Shown: positions 38,903 through 49,167, counted from the stretch's first letter. The stretch is 64,000 bases of DNA from Denitrificimonas caeni (GCF_905120345.1 NZ_CAJHOA010000001.1:124001-188000), one strand, 5' to 3'. Made by a program: numbers and translations. Notes: generated by a model not told the origin, from the sequence alone.

Positions 38903-39976
38903 TCAATTGTCCTGCATCAACGCATGCATTTTCTGTTGGTTCGGCTGCATAACAATGCCGCGCTCAGTGACTATCACATCGATCAGGTCAGCAGGTGTTA
39001 CATCAAACACCGGATTAAACGCATCAATCTGCGCAGCAACACGTTGCTCGCCAATATAAAGAATTTCTTCTCCATTGCGCTCTTCAATAGGGATTGCTGT
39101 ACCACTGCTGAGTTGCATATCAATCGTTGAACTGGGGGCAACCACCATAAATTTTACCTGATGATAACGTGCCAATACCGCCAGCTGATAGGTGCCAATT
39201 TTATTAGCGACATCGCCGTTAGCAGTAATACGGTCAGCACCGACAATCACCCAGGTTATTTTACCTTGCGCCATTAAGTGTGCTGCTGCGGAATCCACAT
39301 TGAGTACGCTAGGAATGCCCTCACCCACCAACTCCCAAGCGGTTAAGCGTGAGCCTTGTAACCAAGGGCGGGTTTCATTGACGTGTACACAGCTGACTAG
39401 CCCGTCTAAATAGGCTGCACGAATCACCCCTAAGGCGGTACCAAATCCAGCGGTTGCTAGCGCACCGGTATTACAATGGGTCATGACATGCTGTGATGCA
39501 GCACTGGCTTCGCGAATAACCTGCAGGCCGAGTTGTGCGGTCTGCATATTGGCTTCGCGGTCATCGTTTAATATCGCTACAGCTTGTGCTGCCAATATTG
39601 GTAAGGGTTGTGCCTGTTGCACTGCTATGGCTAAACAGTCACGCATTTTTTGCAGCGCCCAAAACAAATTAACCGCTGTGGGACGGGATTCTGCTAGCAG
39701 CGCAAAGTCTGCGGCTAATGCTGCGGACCAAGTGCTGACAGGGCTATCCACAAGCTTTTGTGCCGCGAGCACCACAGCAAAAGCCGCAGCCACTCCGATC
39801 GCAGGCGCGCCACGCACACGCATCTCACGGATGGCTAGCGCTACTTCAGCAGCTGTTTCGTAACGCTGCCAATGCTCGTGTTGCGGCAGTAAGCGTTGAT
39901 CCAATAAATACAGCGCATTATCACGCCATTCCAGCGCCTTTACTTTCTCAGCGGCAAGCATCTGTTCGCGTATCAT
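38903..39976 (-). CDS. mtnA: Methylthioribose-1-phosphate isomerase
   Basis: Converts 5-methylthioribose-1-phosphate to the ribulose form in methionine salvage. The 357 residues show [19 protein letters not shown] near 50-68, [19 protein letters not shown] near 149-167 with the catalytic Cys, and [24 protein letters not shown] near 225-248 with the catalytic Asp. Two ATGs stand close together; the second (39976) has AAGGGG eight bases upstream and fits the family length. Divergent from mtaD, the deaminase that feeds the same pathway, and first of the minus-strand run leading to gyrA. Confidence 0.96.
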   Translation of the reverse strand: MIREQMLAAEKVKALEWRDNALYLLDQRLLPQHEHWQRYETAAEVALAIREMRVRGAPAIGVAAAFAVVLAAQKLVDSPVSTWSAALAADFALLAESRPTAVNLFWALQKMRDCLAIAVQQAQPLPILAAQAVAILNDDREANMQTAQLGLQVIREASAASQHVMTHCNTGALATAGFGTALGVIRAAYLDGLVSCVHVNETRPWLQGSRLTAWELVGEGIPSVLNVDSAAAHLMAQGKITWVIVGADRITANGDVANKIGTYQLAVLARYHQVKFMVVAPSSTIDMQLSSGTAIPIEERNGEEILYIGEQRVAAQIDAFNPVFDVTPADLIDVIVTERGIVMQPNQQKMHALMQDN

Positions 39977-40131
39977 TGGCATGACCCCTTGAAAAATAAG
40001 CAATTATAGCCGAATCTGCAGTTAAAACCGTATATAAGCTGTGTCTTATTATGCAGTGATGGCGTCAATCGAGATTCAACACATTTGCCTATAAATTCAC
40101 ATAGGTTCACTTTTTAAGCAGGAAGCCACGC

Positions 40132-41460
40132 ATGCCACACTCGCCGTTAGATTGTTTGTTATTGCCCGAGTGGCTGGTGCCCGTCGAACCGGCTGGGGTG
40201 ATTTTAAAAAATTACGCAATTGGTATTCGCGGCGATCGTATCGCCTTGATTGCTCCGCGTGAGCAAGCATTAAAAGTGCCGTGCGCTGATATTCGCGAGC
40301 TGCCTAACACCCTGCTAACGCCAGGCCTGATCAATGCGCACGGTCATGCTGCAATGAGTTTGTTTCGTGGCTTAGCCGATGATCTGCCGTTGCAGGCATG
40401 GCTTCATGAGCATATCTGGCCAGCCGAAGCGCAATGGGTTAATGAAGACTTCATTCGAGATGGCACTGATCTGGCGATTGCTGAGCAATTAAAAAATGGT
40501 ATCAGTTGTTTTTCTGATATGTATTTCTTTCCGGATATCGTTTGCCAGCAAGTACACAGCAGCGGCATTCGCGCGCAAATCACTGTGCCGATGCTCGACT
40601 TCCCTGTGCCAGGCGCACGCAATAGTGCTGAATCGTTACGCAAAGGTTTGCAGTTGTTCGATGATTTTAAACAGCATCCACGCCTGTCCATCGGCTTTGG
40701 CCCGCACGCACCTTATACAGTCGGTGATCAAGGCTTAGATGACATTGTCATGCTCGCCGCACAATTGGATGCCCCTGTGCAAATGCATGTGCATGAAACT
40801 GCGGCGGAAATACAACAAAGTTTAGACAAATATGGTGAGCGCCCTTTAGCTCGCTTAGCGCGTTTAGGCTTACTTGGTCCACGTTTTCAAGCCGTACATA
40901 TGACCCAAGTGAATGATGAAGATATTGCCCTGCTGGTGCAAAGCAATAGTAGCGTTATCCATTGCCCTGAATCGAATTTAAAGCTGGCCAGTGGTTTTTG
41001 CCCCATTGAGCGCCTTTGGAATGCTGGGGTTAACGTGGCGATTGGCACGGATGGCGCCGCCAGCAATAACAATCTCGATCTGCTGGGTGAGACCCGTACT
41101 GCTGCTTTATTGGCAAAAGCGGTGGCGCAGTCAGCCAGTGCTATTGATGCCCATCGTGCGCTGCGCATGGCCACTTTAAATGGCGCGAGGGCGCTGGGTA
41201 TCGATGCGCAAACCGGCTCTTTAGAAGTGGGCAAGCTCGCTGATATCACCGCGTTTAACTTTAATGATCTTTCGGTACAGCCTGTTTACGATCCGGTGTC
41301 GCAATTGATTTATGCCGCCGGGCGTAACTGCGTTGAGCATGTCTGGGTCGGTGGTAAACAGTTATTAAAAAGTCGGCAATTAGTGCGAATGGATGAGCAA
41401 AAAATCATTGCTAAAAGTCAGCAGTGGGCAAGTAAAATATCAAATAAATCAGCTGTTTAG
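40132..41460 (+). CDS. mtaD: 5'-methylthioadenosine / S-adenosylhomocysteine deaminase (amidohydrolase)
   Basis: A 442-residue TRZ/ATZ-type amidohydrolase. Metal ligands are visible in [15 protein letters not shown] (HxH near residue 69), VQMHVHET near 218 and the Asp of [12 protein letters not shown] near 305, with HAPYT between. In Pseudomonas the enzyme at this locus deaminates methylthioadenosine to methylthioinosine, the first step of its salvage branch. GCAGGAAG precedes the ATG. Its divergent partner mtnA belongs to the same route, while ubiG, mupP and yciK follow on the same strand. Confidence 0.93.
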   Translation: MPHSPLDCLLLPEWLVPVEPAGVILKNYAIGIRGDRIALIAPREQALKVPCADIRELPNTLLTPGLINAHGHAAMSLFRGLADDLPLQAWLHEHIWPAEAQWVNEDFIRDGTDLAIAEQLKNGISCFSDMYFFPDIVCQQVHSSGIRAQITVPMLDFPVPGARNSAESLRKGLQLFDDFKQHPRLSIGFGPHAPYTVGDQGLDDIVMLAAQLDAPVQMHVHETAAEIQQSLDKYGERPLARLARLGLLGPRFQAVHMTQVNDEDIALLVQSNSSVIHCPESNLKLASGFCPIERLWNAGVNVAIGTDGAASNNNLDLLGETRTAALLAKAVAQSASAIDAHRALRMATLNGARALGIDAQTGSLEVGKLADITAFNFNDLSVQPVYDPVSQLIYAAGRNCVEHVWVGGKQLLKSRQLVRMDEQKIIAKSQQWASKISNKSAV

Positions 41461-41584
41461 AGAGCTATCTTAAAGTTTAATATATTTGTTGATATGCGCG
41501 ATTAACGAACACTAAGGAAAAAAACCGCAAAAACTGGCATGATGTGCAGCTTAAATCGCAGCACATATCGTATAGGACTGGGTT

Positions 41585-42283
41585 ATGACCAATGTAGACC
41601 ATGCTGAAATTGCGAAGTTTGAAGCCTTAGCTCACCGCTGGTGGGATCGTGAAAGCGAGTTTAAACCCCTGCATGATATCAATCCATTGCGTGTCAACTG
41701 GATTAATGAGCGAGCATCCTTAGCCGGCAAGAATGTTTTAGATGTCGGTTGCGGTGGCGGTATTTTAAGTGAAGCAATGGCGCAACGCGGCGCGCAAGTG
41801 ACTGGTATTGATATGGGTGAGGCGCCGCTAGCAGTAGCCCGTCTGCATCAACTAGAGAGCGGTGTTGAGGTAACGTATCGACAGATCACCGCTGAGGCTT
41901 TAGCTGAAGAAATGCCTGGTCAGTTTGATGTGGTCACTTGTTTAGAAATGCTTGAGCATGTGCCTGATCCTGCTTCAATTATTCGAGCGTGTTATACACT
42001 GGTCAAACCTGGTGGTCAGGTGTTTTTCTCTACTATTAATCGCAATCCGAAGGCGTACTTATTTGCCATTGTTGGCGCTGAATACATTATGCGTTTATTG
42101 CCACGTGGTACTCACGATTTTAAAAAATTCATTCGCCCCTCCGAACTGGGTGCTTGGAGTCGTGCTGCCGGCTTGCAAGTGAAAGATATTATTGGTTTAA
42201 CCTACAACCCTCTGACCAAGCGTTACAAGCTTGAAGCGGATGTTGACGTGAACTATATGCTGTACACCACTAAGGACACCTAA
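41585..42283 (+). CDS. ubiG: Ubiquinone biosynthesis O-methyltransferase
   Basis: Carries out both O-methylations of ubiquinone synthesis. The 232 residues begin with [23 protein letters not shown], the family signature, then the SAM-binding motif [15 protein letters not shown] near 49-63, and [14 protein letters not shown] near 116-129. The C-terminal membrane-contact segment [14 protein letters not shown] is present. AGGACTGG lies before the ATG. The TAA and the mupP ATG share one base, so the two are translationally linked. Confidence 0.97.
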   Translation: MTNVDHAEIAKFEALAHRWWDRESEFKPLHDINPLRVNWINERASLAGKNVLDVGCGGGILSEAMAQRGAQVTGIDMGEAPLAVARLHQLESGVEVTYRQITAEALAEEMPGQFDVVTCLEMLEHVPDPASIIRACYTLVKPGGQVFFSTINRNPKAYLFAIVGAEYIMRLLPRGTHDFKKFIRPSELGAWSRAAGLQVKDIIGLTYNPLTKRYKLEADVDVNYMLYTTKDT

Positions 42284-42954
42284 TGCGTATTCAAGCGGTG
42301 TTGTTTGATATGGATGGCACGCTGCTCGATACGGCCAAGGATTTCTATGCCATTGTCCAGAGCATGCGTGTACAGCGTGATTTAGCACCATTGTGCGATG
42401 AATCAGGCTTTCGTCAGCAGGTATCACTGGGCGCACAAGCCATGGTGGCATATGCCTTTGCTTTAGAGGCAAGTGATCCTGAGTTAGCGTTGCTGCGCGA
42501 TGAGTTTCTCGCTATCTATGATCTACAGCATGCGCAATTTACTGAGCCTTTTGCTGGCGTTTTAGACGTCTTACAGCGTCTAGACGATGCAGGTCTTCGC
42601 TGGGGCGTGGCAACCAATAAGCCTTTGCGTTTTGCTCAGCCGATTATGGATGCCTTAAATCTCTCTGCCCGCAGCGCCGTACTGCTCTGCCCTGACCATG
42701 TTGAAAATAGCAAACCAGCGCCTGATATGTTATTGGCTGCCTGTGAGCAGTTACAGCTTGAGCCGCGTCAAGTACTGTATGTTGGTGATGATAAACGCGA
42801 TATAGATGCCGGTCGCGCCGCCAATATGCGTACCGTTGCCGTGCGCTACGGTTATATCTTACCGAGCGACAATCCGTCTAATTGGGGCGCCGACGCAGTG
42901 ATTGATACAATTGCGGAGTTAGAACCTTTGCTAGCAGCACAATGTGGCTGTTGA
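42283..42954 (+). CDS. mupP: N-acetylmuramic acid 6-phosphate phosphatase (HAD family)
   Basis: A 223-residue haloacid-dehalogenase phosphatase of the Gph type. Motif I is VLFDMDGTLLDTAKDF (residues 6-21), motif II GVATNKPL near 108, motif III KPAPDMLLAA near 145 and the acidic motif VLYVGDDKRDID near 165. In Pseudomonas the gene between ubiG and yciK is MupP of the anhydro-MurNAc cell wall recycling bypass, which supplies UDP-MurNAc and underlies fosfomycin tolerance; earlier annotations called it phosphoglycolate phosphatase. Identification rests on synteny plus family. Confidence 0.88.
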   Translation: MRIQAVLFDMDGTLLDTAKDFYAIVQSMRVQRDLAPLCDESGFRQQVSLGAQAMVAYAFALEASDPELALLRDEFLAIYDLQHAQFTEPFAGVLDVLQRLDDAGLRWGVATNKPLRFAQPIMDALNLSARSAVLLCPDHVENSKPAPDMLLAACEQLQLEPRQVLYVGDDKRDIDAGRAANMRTVAVRYGYILPSDNPSNWGADAVIDTIAELEPLLAAQCGC

Positions 42955-43034
42955 GAACGGCTGGGCCAAGCATTACTAGGCTCGACTTAACATAAGCTTA
43001 TTGGCTTAAATCATTGATTTTAAAGAGATCAGTT

Positions 43035-43772
43035 ATGTTTGATTACACTGCACCTGCTGAGTTATTAAAAAATCGTATCATTCTGGTGACGGGTGCTGGG
43101 CGAGGCATTGGCGCGGCAGCGGCACGCACCTACGCGGCCCACGGCGCGACAGTTTTACTGTTAGGTAAAACCGAGAAGCGTCTTAATGCTGTGTATGACG
43201 AGATTGTAGCTGCGGGTCACGCGGAGCCGGTGGTGATTCCTTTGGATCTAGAAAAGGCTAGCACTGACGCTTATAACGAGCTTGCAGCAATGATCGAAAC
43301 TGAGTTCGGTCGTCTAGATGGCCTGCTGCATAATGCTTCTATTTTAGGTCCGCGCACGCTGCTGGAACAGTTGGCTGGCGAAAACTTTGCCAAGGTCATG
43401 CAGATTAACGTTAATGCCGTATTTATGCTGACCAGTGCGATGCTACCGTTACTGCGCTTATCCAGCGACGCTTCAGTGATCTTTACCTCAAGTAGCGTAG
43501 GACGCAAAGGACGTGCTTACTGGGGTGCGTATGCCGTATCTAAGTTTGCCACCGAAGGCTTAATGCAAGTGATGGCCGATGAAGTGGACGACACGCCAAT
43601 CCGCGCGAATAGCCTTAATCCTGGCGCGACACGTACCGATATGCGTGCGCATGCGTACCCTGGTGAGAACCCAGAGAACAACCCGACACCCGCTGAGATC
43701 ATGCCTGTGTATTTGTACTTAATGGGCCCTGATAGCAAAGGTGTCACTGGCCAAGCTTTTGATGCTCAGTAA
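43035..43772 (+). CDS. yciK: YciK-type short-chain dehydrogenase
   Basis: A 245-residue Rossmann-fold oxidoreductase. It starts MFDYTAPAELLKNRIILVTGAGRG, with the cofactor loop TGAGRGIG, then LLHNASILGPR near 85, and the catalytic set Ser (TSSSVGRKG) and YxxxK (YWGAYAVSKFA) near 155-165. Its substrate is unknown. I start at 43035; upstream TTG-initiated extension is poorly supported. It ends the mtaD-ubiG-mupP-yciK group. Confidence 0.92.
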   Translation: MFDYTAPAELLKNRIILVTGAGRGIGAAAARTYAAHGATVLLLGKTEKRLNAVYDEIVAAGHAEPVVIPLDLEKASTDAYNELAAMIETEFGRLDGLLHNASILGPRTLLEQLAGENFAKVMQINVNAVFMLTSAMLPLLRLSSDASVIFTSSSVGRKGRAYWGAYAVSKFATEGLMQVMADEVDDTPIRANSLNPGATRTDMRAHAYPGENPENNPTPAEIMPVYLYLMGPDSKGVTGQAFDAQ

Positions 43773-44082
43773 ATAGTCCCAGTACAGCCATTCGACTGTG
43801 CTCGATTCGAGTGCCATTGCTCTAGGCCGTGGCACTCATCTTGATGTTCTTGCGCCATTTGCAATGATGAGCCCATCAGTTCAATAACAGCGCTTATTGT
43901 TACACTCCCCCGTCATAATTTTGTCAGTGCCATTAAACTGCCTCTACGCAATGATGGCCATTTGCAATGTTTTTTTGACGCCGCTCTACAAGATATCTGT
44001 AACCTATTGAATATAAAGGGTTTTAATAGTTGGCACGAAAATAGCTTAACTATAAGCAAGATCACTCATGTGAAGCACGCTT
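43773..44082. other. Intergenic region before the diguanylate cyclase gene
   Basis: About 310 bases without a supported gene; no strong hairpin, repeat or RNA was noticed. It presumably holds the promoter of the GGDEF gene. Confidence 0.55.
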
Positions 44083-45006
44083 ATGAATACCCAGCCAACC
44101 TCAAATGTCGTCAATTTAGAGCCAACAGCCTCAGCCCATGCAGCGGTGAAAACCGATATGCTGCCGCTGATTGCCTTGTCGCATGAAGAATTGCGTCAGT
44201 TGCTGGTTACTCAACTGCAAACAACGCTGGATATAACAACCCTGCTAACTTTGTTTTTCAAGAGCACGCAGCGTCTTGTGCAGTATGCCTCTCTGAGTTA
44301 CAAGCAAGCTGAACATGAGGTTAGCGTTGAGCTAGGTGTTCCTCAGGAACACAGTATTAATTACGGATTAAGCTATCAGGGCGAGTTTTTAGGTCATATT
44401 GTTTTCACACGAGACAGCCGTTTTAGCGAGCAGGAATTGGGCGATTTTGAATCGGTTATTTCCAGTTTGATTTTTCCATTGCGCAATGGTCTGCTGTACG
44501 CGGCGGCATTACAAAGTGCCTTAAAAGACCCACTGACCGGTGTTGGTAATCGTTTTGGCATGCAACAAACCTTGCAGCGCGATATTGATACGGCGCACCG
44601 ACACAAGCAAGCGCTGTCAGTGTTGATGATTGATATTGATTATTTTAAACGCATTAATGATAGCTACGGCCATAGCGTTGGTGACTTAGTATTGGTTCAG
44701 GTGGCTCAGCATATCCAAAAGCAACTGCGTAGCACGGATGCTTTATTTCGCTATGGTGGTGAAGAATTCTTGGCGGTACTGCCTCACACCGACGAGCAAG
44801 ATGCCATGCTGGTAGCGCAGCGACTGTGTGAAAGTATAGAGGGATTACTGATCAAGCATGTGCAGCACAGTATTCAGATCACTGCGAGCATTGGTTGCGC
44901 TGCCCTCACTACTCAAGAAACCTTGCAAAGACTTTTACAGCGTTCCGACATTGCCTTGTATGCGGCTAAGCATAGTGGCCGCAATCAGGTGCAACTAGCG
45001 CCTTAA
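44083..45006 (+). CDS. Diguanylate cyclase with N-terminal sensory region
   Basis: A 307-residue cytoplasmic protein. About residues 40-140 form a GAF-like or PAS-like sensory part without membrane segments. The GGDEF domain follows (SALKDPLTGVGNRFGM near 146-161). The active-site loop reads RYGGEEF, the catalytically competent G-G-E-E-F form, and an R-S-T-D motif five residues before it matches the RxxD inhibitory I-site, so feedback inhibition by cyclic di-GMP is expected. It corresponds by position to the soluble cyclase gene next to rluB-like genes in Pseudomonas. The ribosome binding site is weak. It is convergent with rluB. Confidence 0.88.
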   Translation: MNTQPTSNVVNLEPTASAHAAVKTDMLPLIALSHEELRQLLVTQLQTTLDITTLLTLFFKSTQRLVQYASLSYKQAEHEVSVELGVPQEHSINYGLSYQGEFLGHIVFTRDSRFSEQELGDFESVISSLIFPLRNGLLYAAALQSALKDPLTGVGNRFGMQQTLQRDIDTAHRHKQALSVLMIDIDYFKRINDSYGHSVGDLVLVQVAQHIQKQLRSTDALFRYGGEEFLAVLPHTDEQDAMLVAQRLCESIEGLLIKHVQHSIQITASIGCAALTTQETLQRLLQRSDIALYAAKHSGRNQVQLAP

Positions 45007-45019
45007 GAGACGCTAGTTG
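44992..45019. repeat. Inverted repeat across the end of the cyclase gene
   Basis: CAACTAGCG at 44992-45000 is repeated inverted as CGCTAGTTG at 45011-45019, with the cyclase stop in the ten-base loop. No T-tract follows, so termination by this hairpin alone is doubtful; it is the only hairpin seen between the convergent genes. Confidence 0.55.
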
Positions 45020-45030
45020 GAGCAGAATCA

Positions 45031-46140
45031 TTACTCAGGACGTAGACGACGTACCGTTGGTTTTTTTGCACCTGTTGTGGTGCTCGGACGTGGCTTTCTT
45101 GAGCCCTTAGCAAACTCTTCCGGCTGATCTTTACTGCTGCTATACACTATTTTCTTTTCTGGACGACGGTTATCCCGTACCTGAGCAACAGGGCGAGCTA
45201 TTTTACGCTGCTGACGCTCCAGTTTGTCCTTCGCTTTCTCGCTTACTTCTGCTAAAGCAATCGGCTCAAGACCAACTTCTTTACTGAGAATGTCGACTTC
45301 AGCCTGGCCCATTTCACGCCAGCGTCCGACACTTAACTCTGAGGTTAAGAATACCGGTCCAAAACGTACACGTTTCAAGCGGCTCACCACTACATCTTGT
45401 GATTCCCACAAACGACGTACTTCACGGTTACGGCCCTCCATCACGACACAGTGGAACCAGCGGTTAAAACCTTCTCCACCGGGCGCAGCCTGCACGTCGG
45501 TAAACTTCGCGGGACCATCTTCAAGCATCACGCCACGTTTAAGGTTTTCAATCATCTCTTCGGTGACTTCACCGCGCACACGTACCGCGTACTCACGGTC
45601 CATCTGATAGGACGGGTGCATTAAACGGTTAGCCAGCTCGCCATCAGTGGTAAACATCAGCAAGCCAGTCGTATTGATATCCAGGCGACCGATATTGATC
45701 CAACGACCGGTATGTGGACGCGGTAGACGATCAAATACAGTTGGGCGACCTTCTGGATCTTTACGTGTGCACACTTCACCCTCAGGCTTGTTGTAAATTA
45801 GCACACGGCGTTGCAGATAATCTTCGGCATCTTTTTTCAGCGGACGACCATCAACAGTGATCGCGTCTAATGCATCAACGCGTGCACCAAGCTTAGCGAC
45901 ACGTGCGTTGACCAGCACGCGACCATCAGAAATCCATTGTTCAATATCGCGGCGCGAGCCAAAACCCATGCGAGCTAAAACCTTCTGCAGTTTTTCGCCG
46001 GTAGGAGTAACAGCGATTTTCTTGGCCTTATCGTTCTTAGGCTTTTCGCTTACTGGTGTAGCTGCCGCTTTCTTAACTTTATCACTCTTGGGTTTATCGC
46101 CTGCTGGTGCAACAGCAGTTTTCTTGATTTTATCGTTCAT
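45031..46140 (-). CDS. rluB: 23S rRNA pseudouridine(2605) synthase
   Basis: Modifies U2605 of 23S rRNA. An S4-like RNA-binding domain begins [20 protein letters not shown] at residue 48; the catalytic Asp is in [14 protein letters not shown] near 148-161. The C-terminus is a Lys/Arg-rich tail of about 100 residues, typical of Pseudomonas RluB. The N-terminus is unusual: three 17-residue Lys/Ala/Pro-rich units run into the S4 domain (residues 4-54). GGGAGG eight bases before the ATG confirms the start at 46140. Confidence 0.95.
   Translation of the reverse strand: MNDKIKKTAVAPAGDKPKSDKVKKAAATPVSEKPKNDKAKKIAVTPTGEKLQKVLARMGFGSRRDIEQWISDGRVLVNARVAKLGARVDALDAITVDGRPLKKDAEDYLQRRVLIYNKPEGEVCTRKDPEGRPTVFDRLPRPHTGRWINIGRLDINTTGLLMFTTDGELANRLMHPSYQMDREYAVRVRGEVTEEMIENLKRGVMLEDGPAKFTDVQAAPGGEGFNRWFHCVVMEGRNREVRRLWESQDVVVSRLKRVRFGPVFLTSELSVGRWREMGQAEVDILSKEVGLEPIALAEVSEKAKDKLERQQRKIARPVAQVRDNRRPEKKIVYSSSKDQPEEFAKGSRKPRPSTTTGAKKPTVRRLRPE
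45979..46131 (-). repeat. Three 51-nt tandem units inside rluB
   Basis: Residues 4-20, 21-37 and 38-54 of RluB are 17-residue units: [34 protein letters not shown] and [20 protein letters not shown] of neighbouring units is clearly similar (TTCTT, TTTATC, GGTTTATCGC and CTGGTG recur at a 51-base spacing). The third unit contains the conserved start of the S4 domain, so the other two look like duplications of it. Confidence 0.85.
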
Positions 46141-46235
46141 TTAAGCACCTCCCGGTGGGTCGCTTTTCAGTTATTAAATTGCAAAAATTGCAAGTTGCTT
46201 ATCATACGCTTAGCCCTGCTAATAGACGATATAAA

Positions 46236-48476
46236 TCAGTCTGTACGCTGGGTTAAATGCCATGCTTGGTGGATTTTCTTATTGCGCGCAAAGTCAGGAT
46301 CAAAGGTTTGCGCGGTGATATTAGTCACTTGATAGCGTGCTTCAATACTTTCATCCATCACAAAACGACGGAAGTTATTGGAGAAATACAGGCTACCACC
46401 TGGCGCTAAGCGTGCCATCGCACGATCTAGCAGGAGGACATGATCACGCTGAATATCAAACACATCTTCCATACGTTTTGAGTTGGAGAAAGTCGGCGGA
46501 TCAAGGAAGATCAAGTCATAGCTTTCGCGATCACTTTCTAACCAGACCATCACATCGGCATGCACTAAGCTATGTTTATCAGAGAAGCCGTTTAATGCTA
46601 GATTACGCTTCGCCCAATCCAGGTAGGTTTTTGATAGATCCACGCTGGTGGTCGTGCGTGCGCCACCTTTCGCCGCATGCACAGTTGCCGCAGCGGTGTA
46701 ACAAAATAGATTTAAAAAGCGCTTGCCCGCTGCTTCTTTTTGAATGCGCATGCGCATTGGGCGGTGATCCAAGAAGACACCAGTATCGAGATAGTCAGTC
46801 AAGTTCACTAGCAGCTTCACGCCACCTTCAGTGATATGCATAAACTGGCCACGCTCAGCTTGACGCTCATATTGACGCATACCTGCTTGACGTTCACGAC
46901 GTTTAATCACGATTCGCTCAGGTGGTACATCAAGTACGGTAGGGATCGCTGCTAAAGCATCCAAAAAGCGACCTTTAGCTTTTTCAGGGTCAATAGTTTT
47001 TGGTGCGGCATACTCTTGTACATGCACCCAATCAGCATAGACATCAATCGCCAGAGCGTATTCTGGCATGTCGGCATCGTACAGACGGTAGCATTCAATC
47101 TGCTCTTTGCGCGCCCACTTGCCGAGCAGTTTAAGGTTCTTTTGCAGACGATTGGCAAACATCTGCCCGCCTTCGCTGAGGCGTGCTGTTTCCATCGGTG
47201 CTGCTGTGCGCTCGGGTTCGCCTGTTAAGCGTGGCGCTTCATCGTCATCAACCTGTGCGCCAGGCTTGACGTGGGTCGTCATCCGATCAGAGAGGACAAA
47301 ACGCTCTGGCTGTACTTGGAATAATAATAAACGGCATGGTAAGGCACCATTAAACAGCGAATACTGCTTGTGACTGCGCAAGCCCATACGTTTGCCCAGT
47401 TGTGGTGCACCGGTAAACACCGCCGCCTCCCATCCTAAACAAGCACTGCGTAAGCGCTCACCTAAATACTGGTAAAGATATAGCAAGCTGGCTTCATCGC
47501 CTAAACGCTCACCGTACGGCGGGTTAGTGACGACCAATCCAGTTTGCCCTTGATCAGTCTTGGGCTCAAACGTAGCTAACTCGCCCTGATACACATTGAC
47601 CCAGCTGGCCAATCCTGCGCGCTCAATATTATTGCGTGCAGGCTGAATTAAGCGAGGATCACCTTCATAGCCGCGAATCCATAGCGGTGGTTTAGCCAGG
47701 CCGATTGCTGCACGTTGTTTAGCTTCTTCAAAGATTGGTTGCCATTGCTCTGGATTATGACCTAGCCAGTTGCTAAAACCCCAGCGCTCACGGCGCAAGT
47801 TAGGAGCTATATCAGCGGCCATTAAGGCACCTTCAATTAAGAAAGTACCCACACCACACATGGGGTCAACTAAAGCTGCGCCTTGTTTTGCTAGAGCTGG
47901 CCAGCCAGCACGCAATAAAATTGCCGCGGCGAGGTTTTCTTTTAACGGTGCAGCACCTTGCTGTAAACGATAGCCCCGCTGGTGCAGACTGGTACCCGAT
48001 AAGTCTAGCGATAAGGTGGCTTCGCCACGATTGAGGTGCAGATGAACACGCACATCGGGACTGATCTTATCAACCGACGGACGATTACCGTCAGCATCAC
48101 GCAGCGCATCAACAATCGCATCCTTAACTTTTAAGGCGCCAAAGTGGGTGTTATCAATCCCTGATCCGCGTCCGGTAAACTCAACGGATAAGGTACCGTT
48201 GGCCTGCAAATGCTCAGACCAATCTAAATCATTGATACCGTGGTACAGGTCTTCAACCGTTTTGACGCTAAAGCGCTTAAGCACCAACAGTACTCGGTTA
48301 GCCAGCCGCGACCATAAGCAAAGGCTATAGGCGACCTGCATGGTGCCACGTCCAGAAACCCCAGACAAATGCTCGCGAGCATCGTCGAGACCCAGTGCTT
48401 GCGCTTCATCAAGCAGCAGCCCTTCGAGGCTTTTCGGACAGGTTAAATACAGCTCTACTTCTTTATTGGCGGGCAT
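46236..48476 (-). CDS. rlmL: 23S rRNA methyltransferase RlmKL (m2G2445 / m7G2069)
   Basis: A 746-residue two-domain rRNA methyltransferase. An N-terminal THUMP domain (residues 1-160) leads into the RlmL domain (VDPMCGVGTFLIEGA near 205-219 and VTNPPYGERLGDE near 316-328), which methylates G2445. The RlmK domain follows (FLNLFCYTAAATVHAAKGGA near 592 and LIFLDPPTFSNSKRM near 660), which makes m7G2069. It is somewhat longer than the 702 residues of E. coli, with an extra linker near residues 415-450. Divergent from rmf, a ribosome factor, as in Pseudomonas. Confidence 0.96.
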   Translation of the reverse strand: MPANKEVELYLTCPKSLEGLLLDEAQALGLDDAREHLSGVSGRGTMQVAYSLCLWSRLANRVLLVLKRFSVKTVEDLYHGINDLDWSEHLQANGTLSVEFTGRGSGIDNTHFGALKVKDAIVDALRDADGNRPSVDKISPDVRVHLHLNRGEATLSLDLSGTSLHQRGYRLQQGAAPLKENLAAAILLRAGWPALAKQGAALVDPMCGVGTFLIEGALMAADIAPNLRRERWGFSNWLGHNPEQWQPIFEEAKQRAAIGLAKPPLWIRGYEGDPRLIQPARNNIERAGLASWVNVYQGELATFEPKTDQGQTGLVVTNPPYGERLGDEASLLYLYQYLGERLRSACLGWEAAVFTGAPQLGKRMGLRSHKQYSLFNGALPCRLLLFQVQPERFVLSDRMTTHVKPGAQVDDDEAPRLTGEPERTAAPMETARLSEGGQMFANRLQKNLKLLGKWARKEQIECYRLYDADMPEYALAIDVYADWVHVQEYAAPKTIDPEKAKGRFLDALAAIPTVLDVPPERIVIKRRERQAGMRQYERQAERGQFMHITEGGVKLLVNLTDYLDTGVFLDHRPMRMRIQKEAAGKRFLNLFCYTAAATVHAAKGGARTTTSVDLSKTYLDWAKRNLALNGFSDKHSLVHADVMVWLESDRESYDLIFLDPPTFSNSKRMEDVFDIQRDHVLLLDRAMARLAPGGSLYFSNNFRRFVMDESIEARYQVTNITAQTFDPDFARNKKIHQAWHLTQRTD

Positions 48477-48887
48477 AAATATTCCAGTGGGTGCTTAATT
48501 CAAAACTTTTTCTATACATAATGTATTTCAATCAAGGTCAAAAGAGTGACCTTTCATCGATTTTACTCTATTCATTCGTGATTTCAGTAAAAGCATATCG
48601 TGTTACTTAAGCGTCAAATACACTGAGTTTTTGTGTAGTTACGCGCTTTACGGCATGTCCTTATGAAACAAATTGTCACTTATGCTCTTTAATGTGAAAA
48701 AAGCAGAGGCATATACGAAAATAATCATTCCATCCTAACGCTACATTGGTTAGAACTTAGATGAGCTTTTGCTTTTTGCATTGCTTGGAACTCACCTAGG
48801 AGCATATGAGTTTCTTAACTGTACAGTATAAGGCTTTACTCTAAAGCCAGCGGCAACATTCTAGTCAATAACTGAGGGCTATACCCA
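48477..48887. promoter_or_regulatory. rlmKL-rmf divergent control region with two palindromes
   Basis: About 410 bases with no gene. Two short palindromes lie close to the rlmKL start: ATACAT-A-ATGTAT at 48514-48526 and AAGGTCA-N6-TGACCTT at 48534-48553. The second has the symmetry of a dimeric regulator site. The rmf promoter must lie nearer to 48888, since this gene is usually growth-rate and stationary-phase controlled; I could not define its boxes. Confidence 0.5.
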
Positions 48888-49103
48888 ATGAGAAGACTCA
48901 AGCGTGATCCGTTAGAACGTGCTTTTTTACGTGGCTACCAACATGGTGTCACTGGTAAGTCGCGCGAACTCTGTCCATTTAATTTAGTAACTGCTCGCCA
49001 AGCTTGGTTAAACGGCTGGCGTGAAGGTCGTGGCGATAACTGGGATGGTTACCGCGGCACAGCTGGCCTCCATCGGCTTAATGAACTCAACGCCGTAGGA
49101 TAG
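48888..49103 (+). CDS. rmf: Ribosome modulation factor
   Basis: A 71-residue basic protein that dimerises 70S ribosomes into inactive 100S particles in stationary phase. RDPLERAFLRGYQHGVTGKSRELCPF and ARQAWLNGWREGRGDNWDGY are the conserved signature of the family. The length is a little over the 55 of E. coli, normal for Pseudomonas. AGGG lies about 11 bases upstream of the ATG. A terminator follows within 20 bases. Confidence 0.97.
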   Translation: MRRLKRDPLERAFLRGYQHGVTGKSRELCPFNLVTARQAWLNGWREGRGDNWDGYRGTAGLHRLNELNAVG

Positions 49104-49120
49104 CACAGCGTGATTTTTGT

Positions 49121-49153
49121 ATCGTGAGGCGCAATTCAAGGCCTCACGATTTT
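49121..49153. terminator. Terminator between rmf and pyrD
   Basis: ATCGTGAGGC at 49121-49130 pairs with GCCTCACGAT at 49141-49150 around a ten-base loop, followed by TTT. It separates the convergent genes. Confidence 0.88.
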
Positions 49154-49167
49154 GTCTTCTAAATAAC

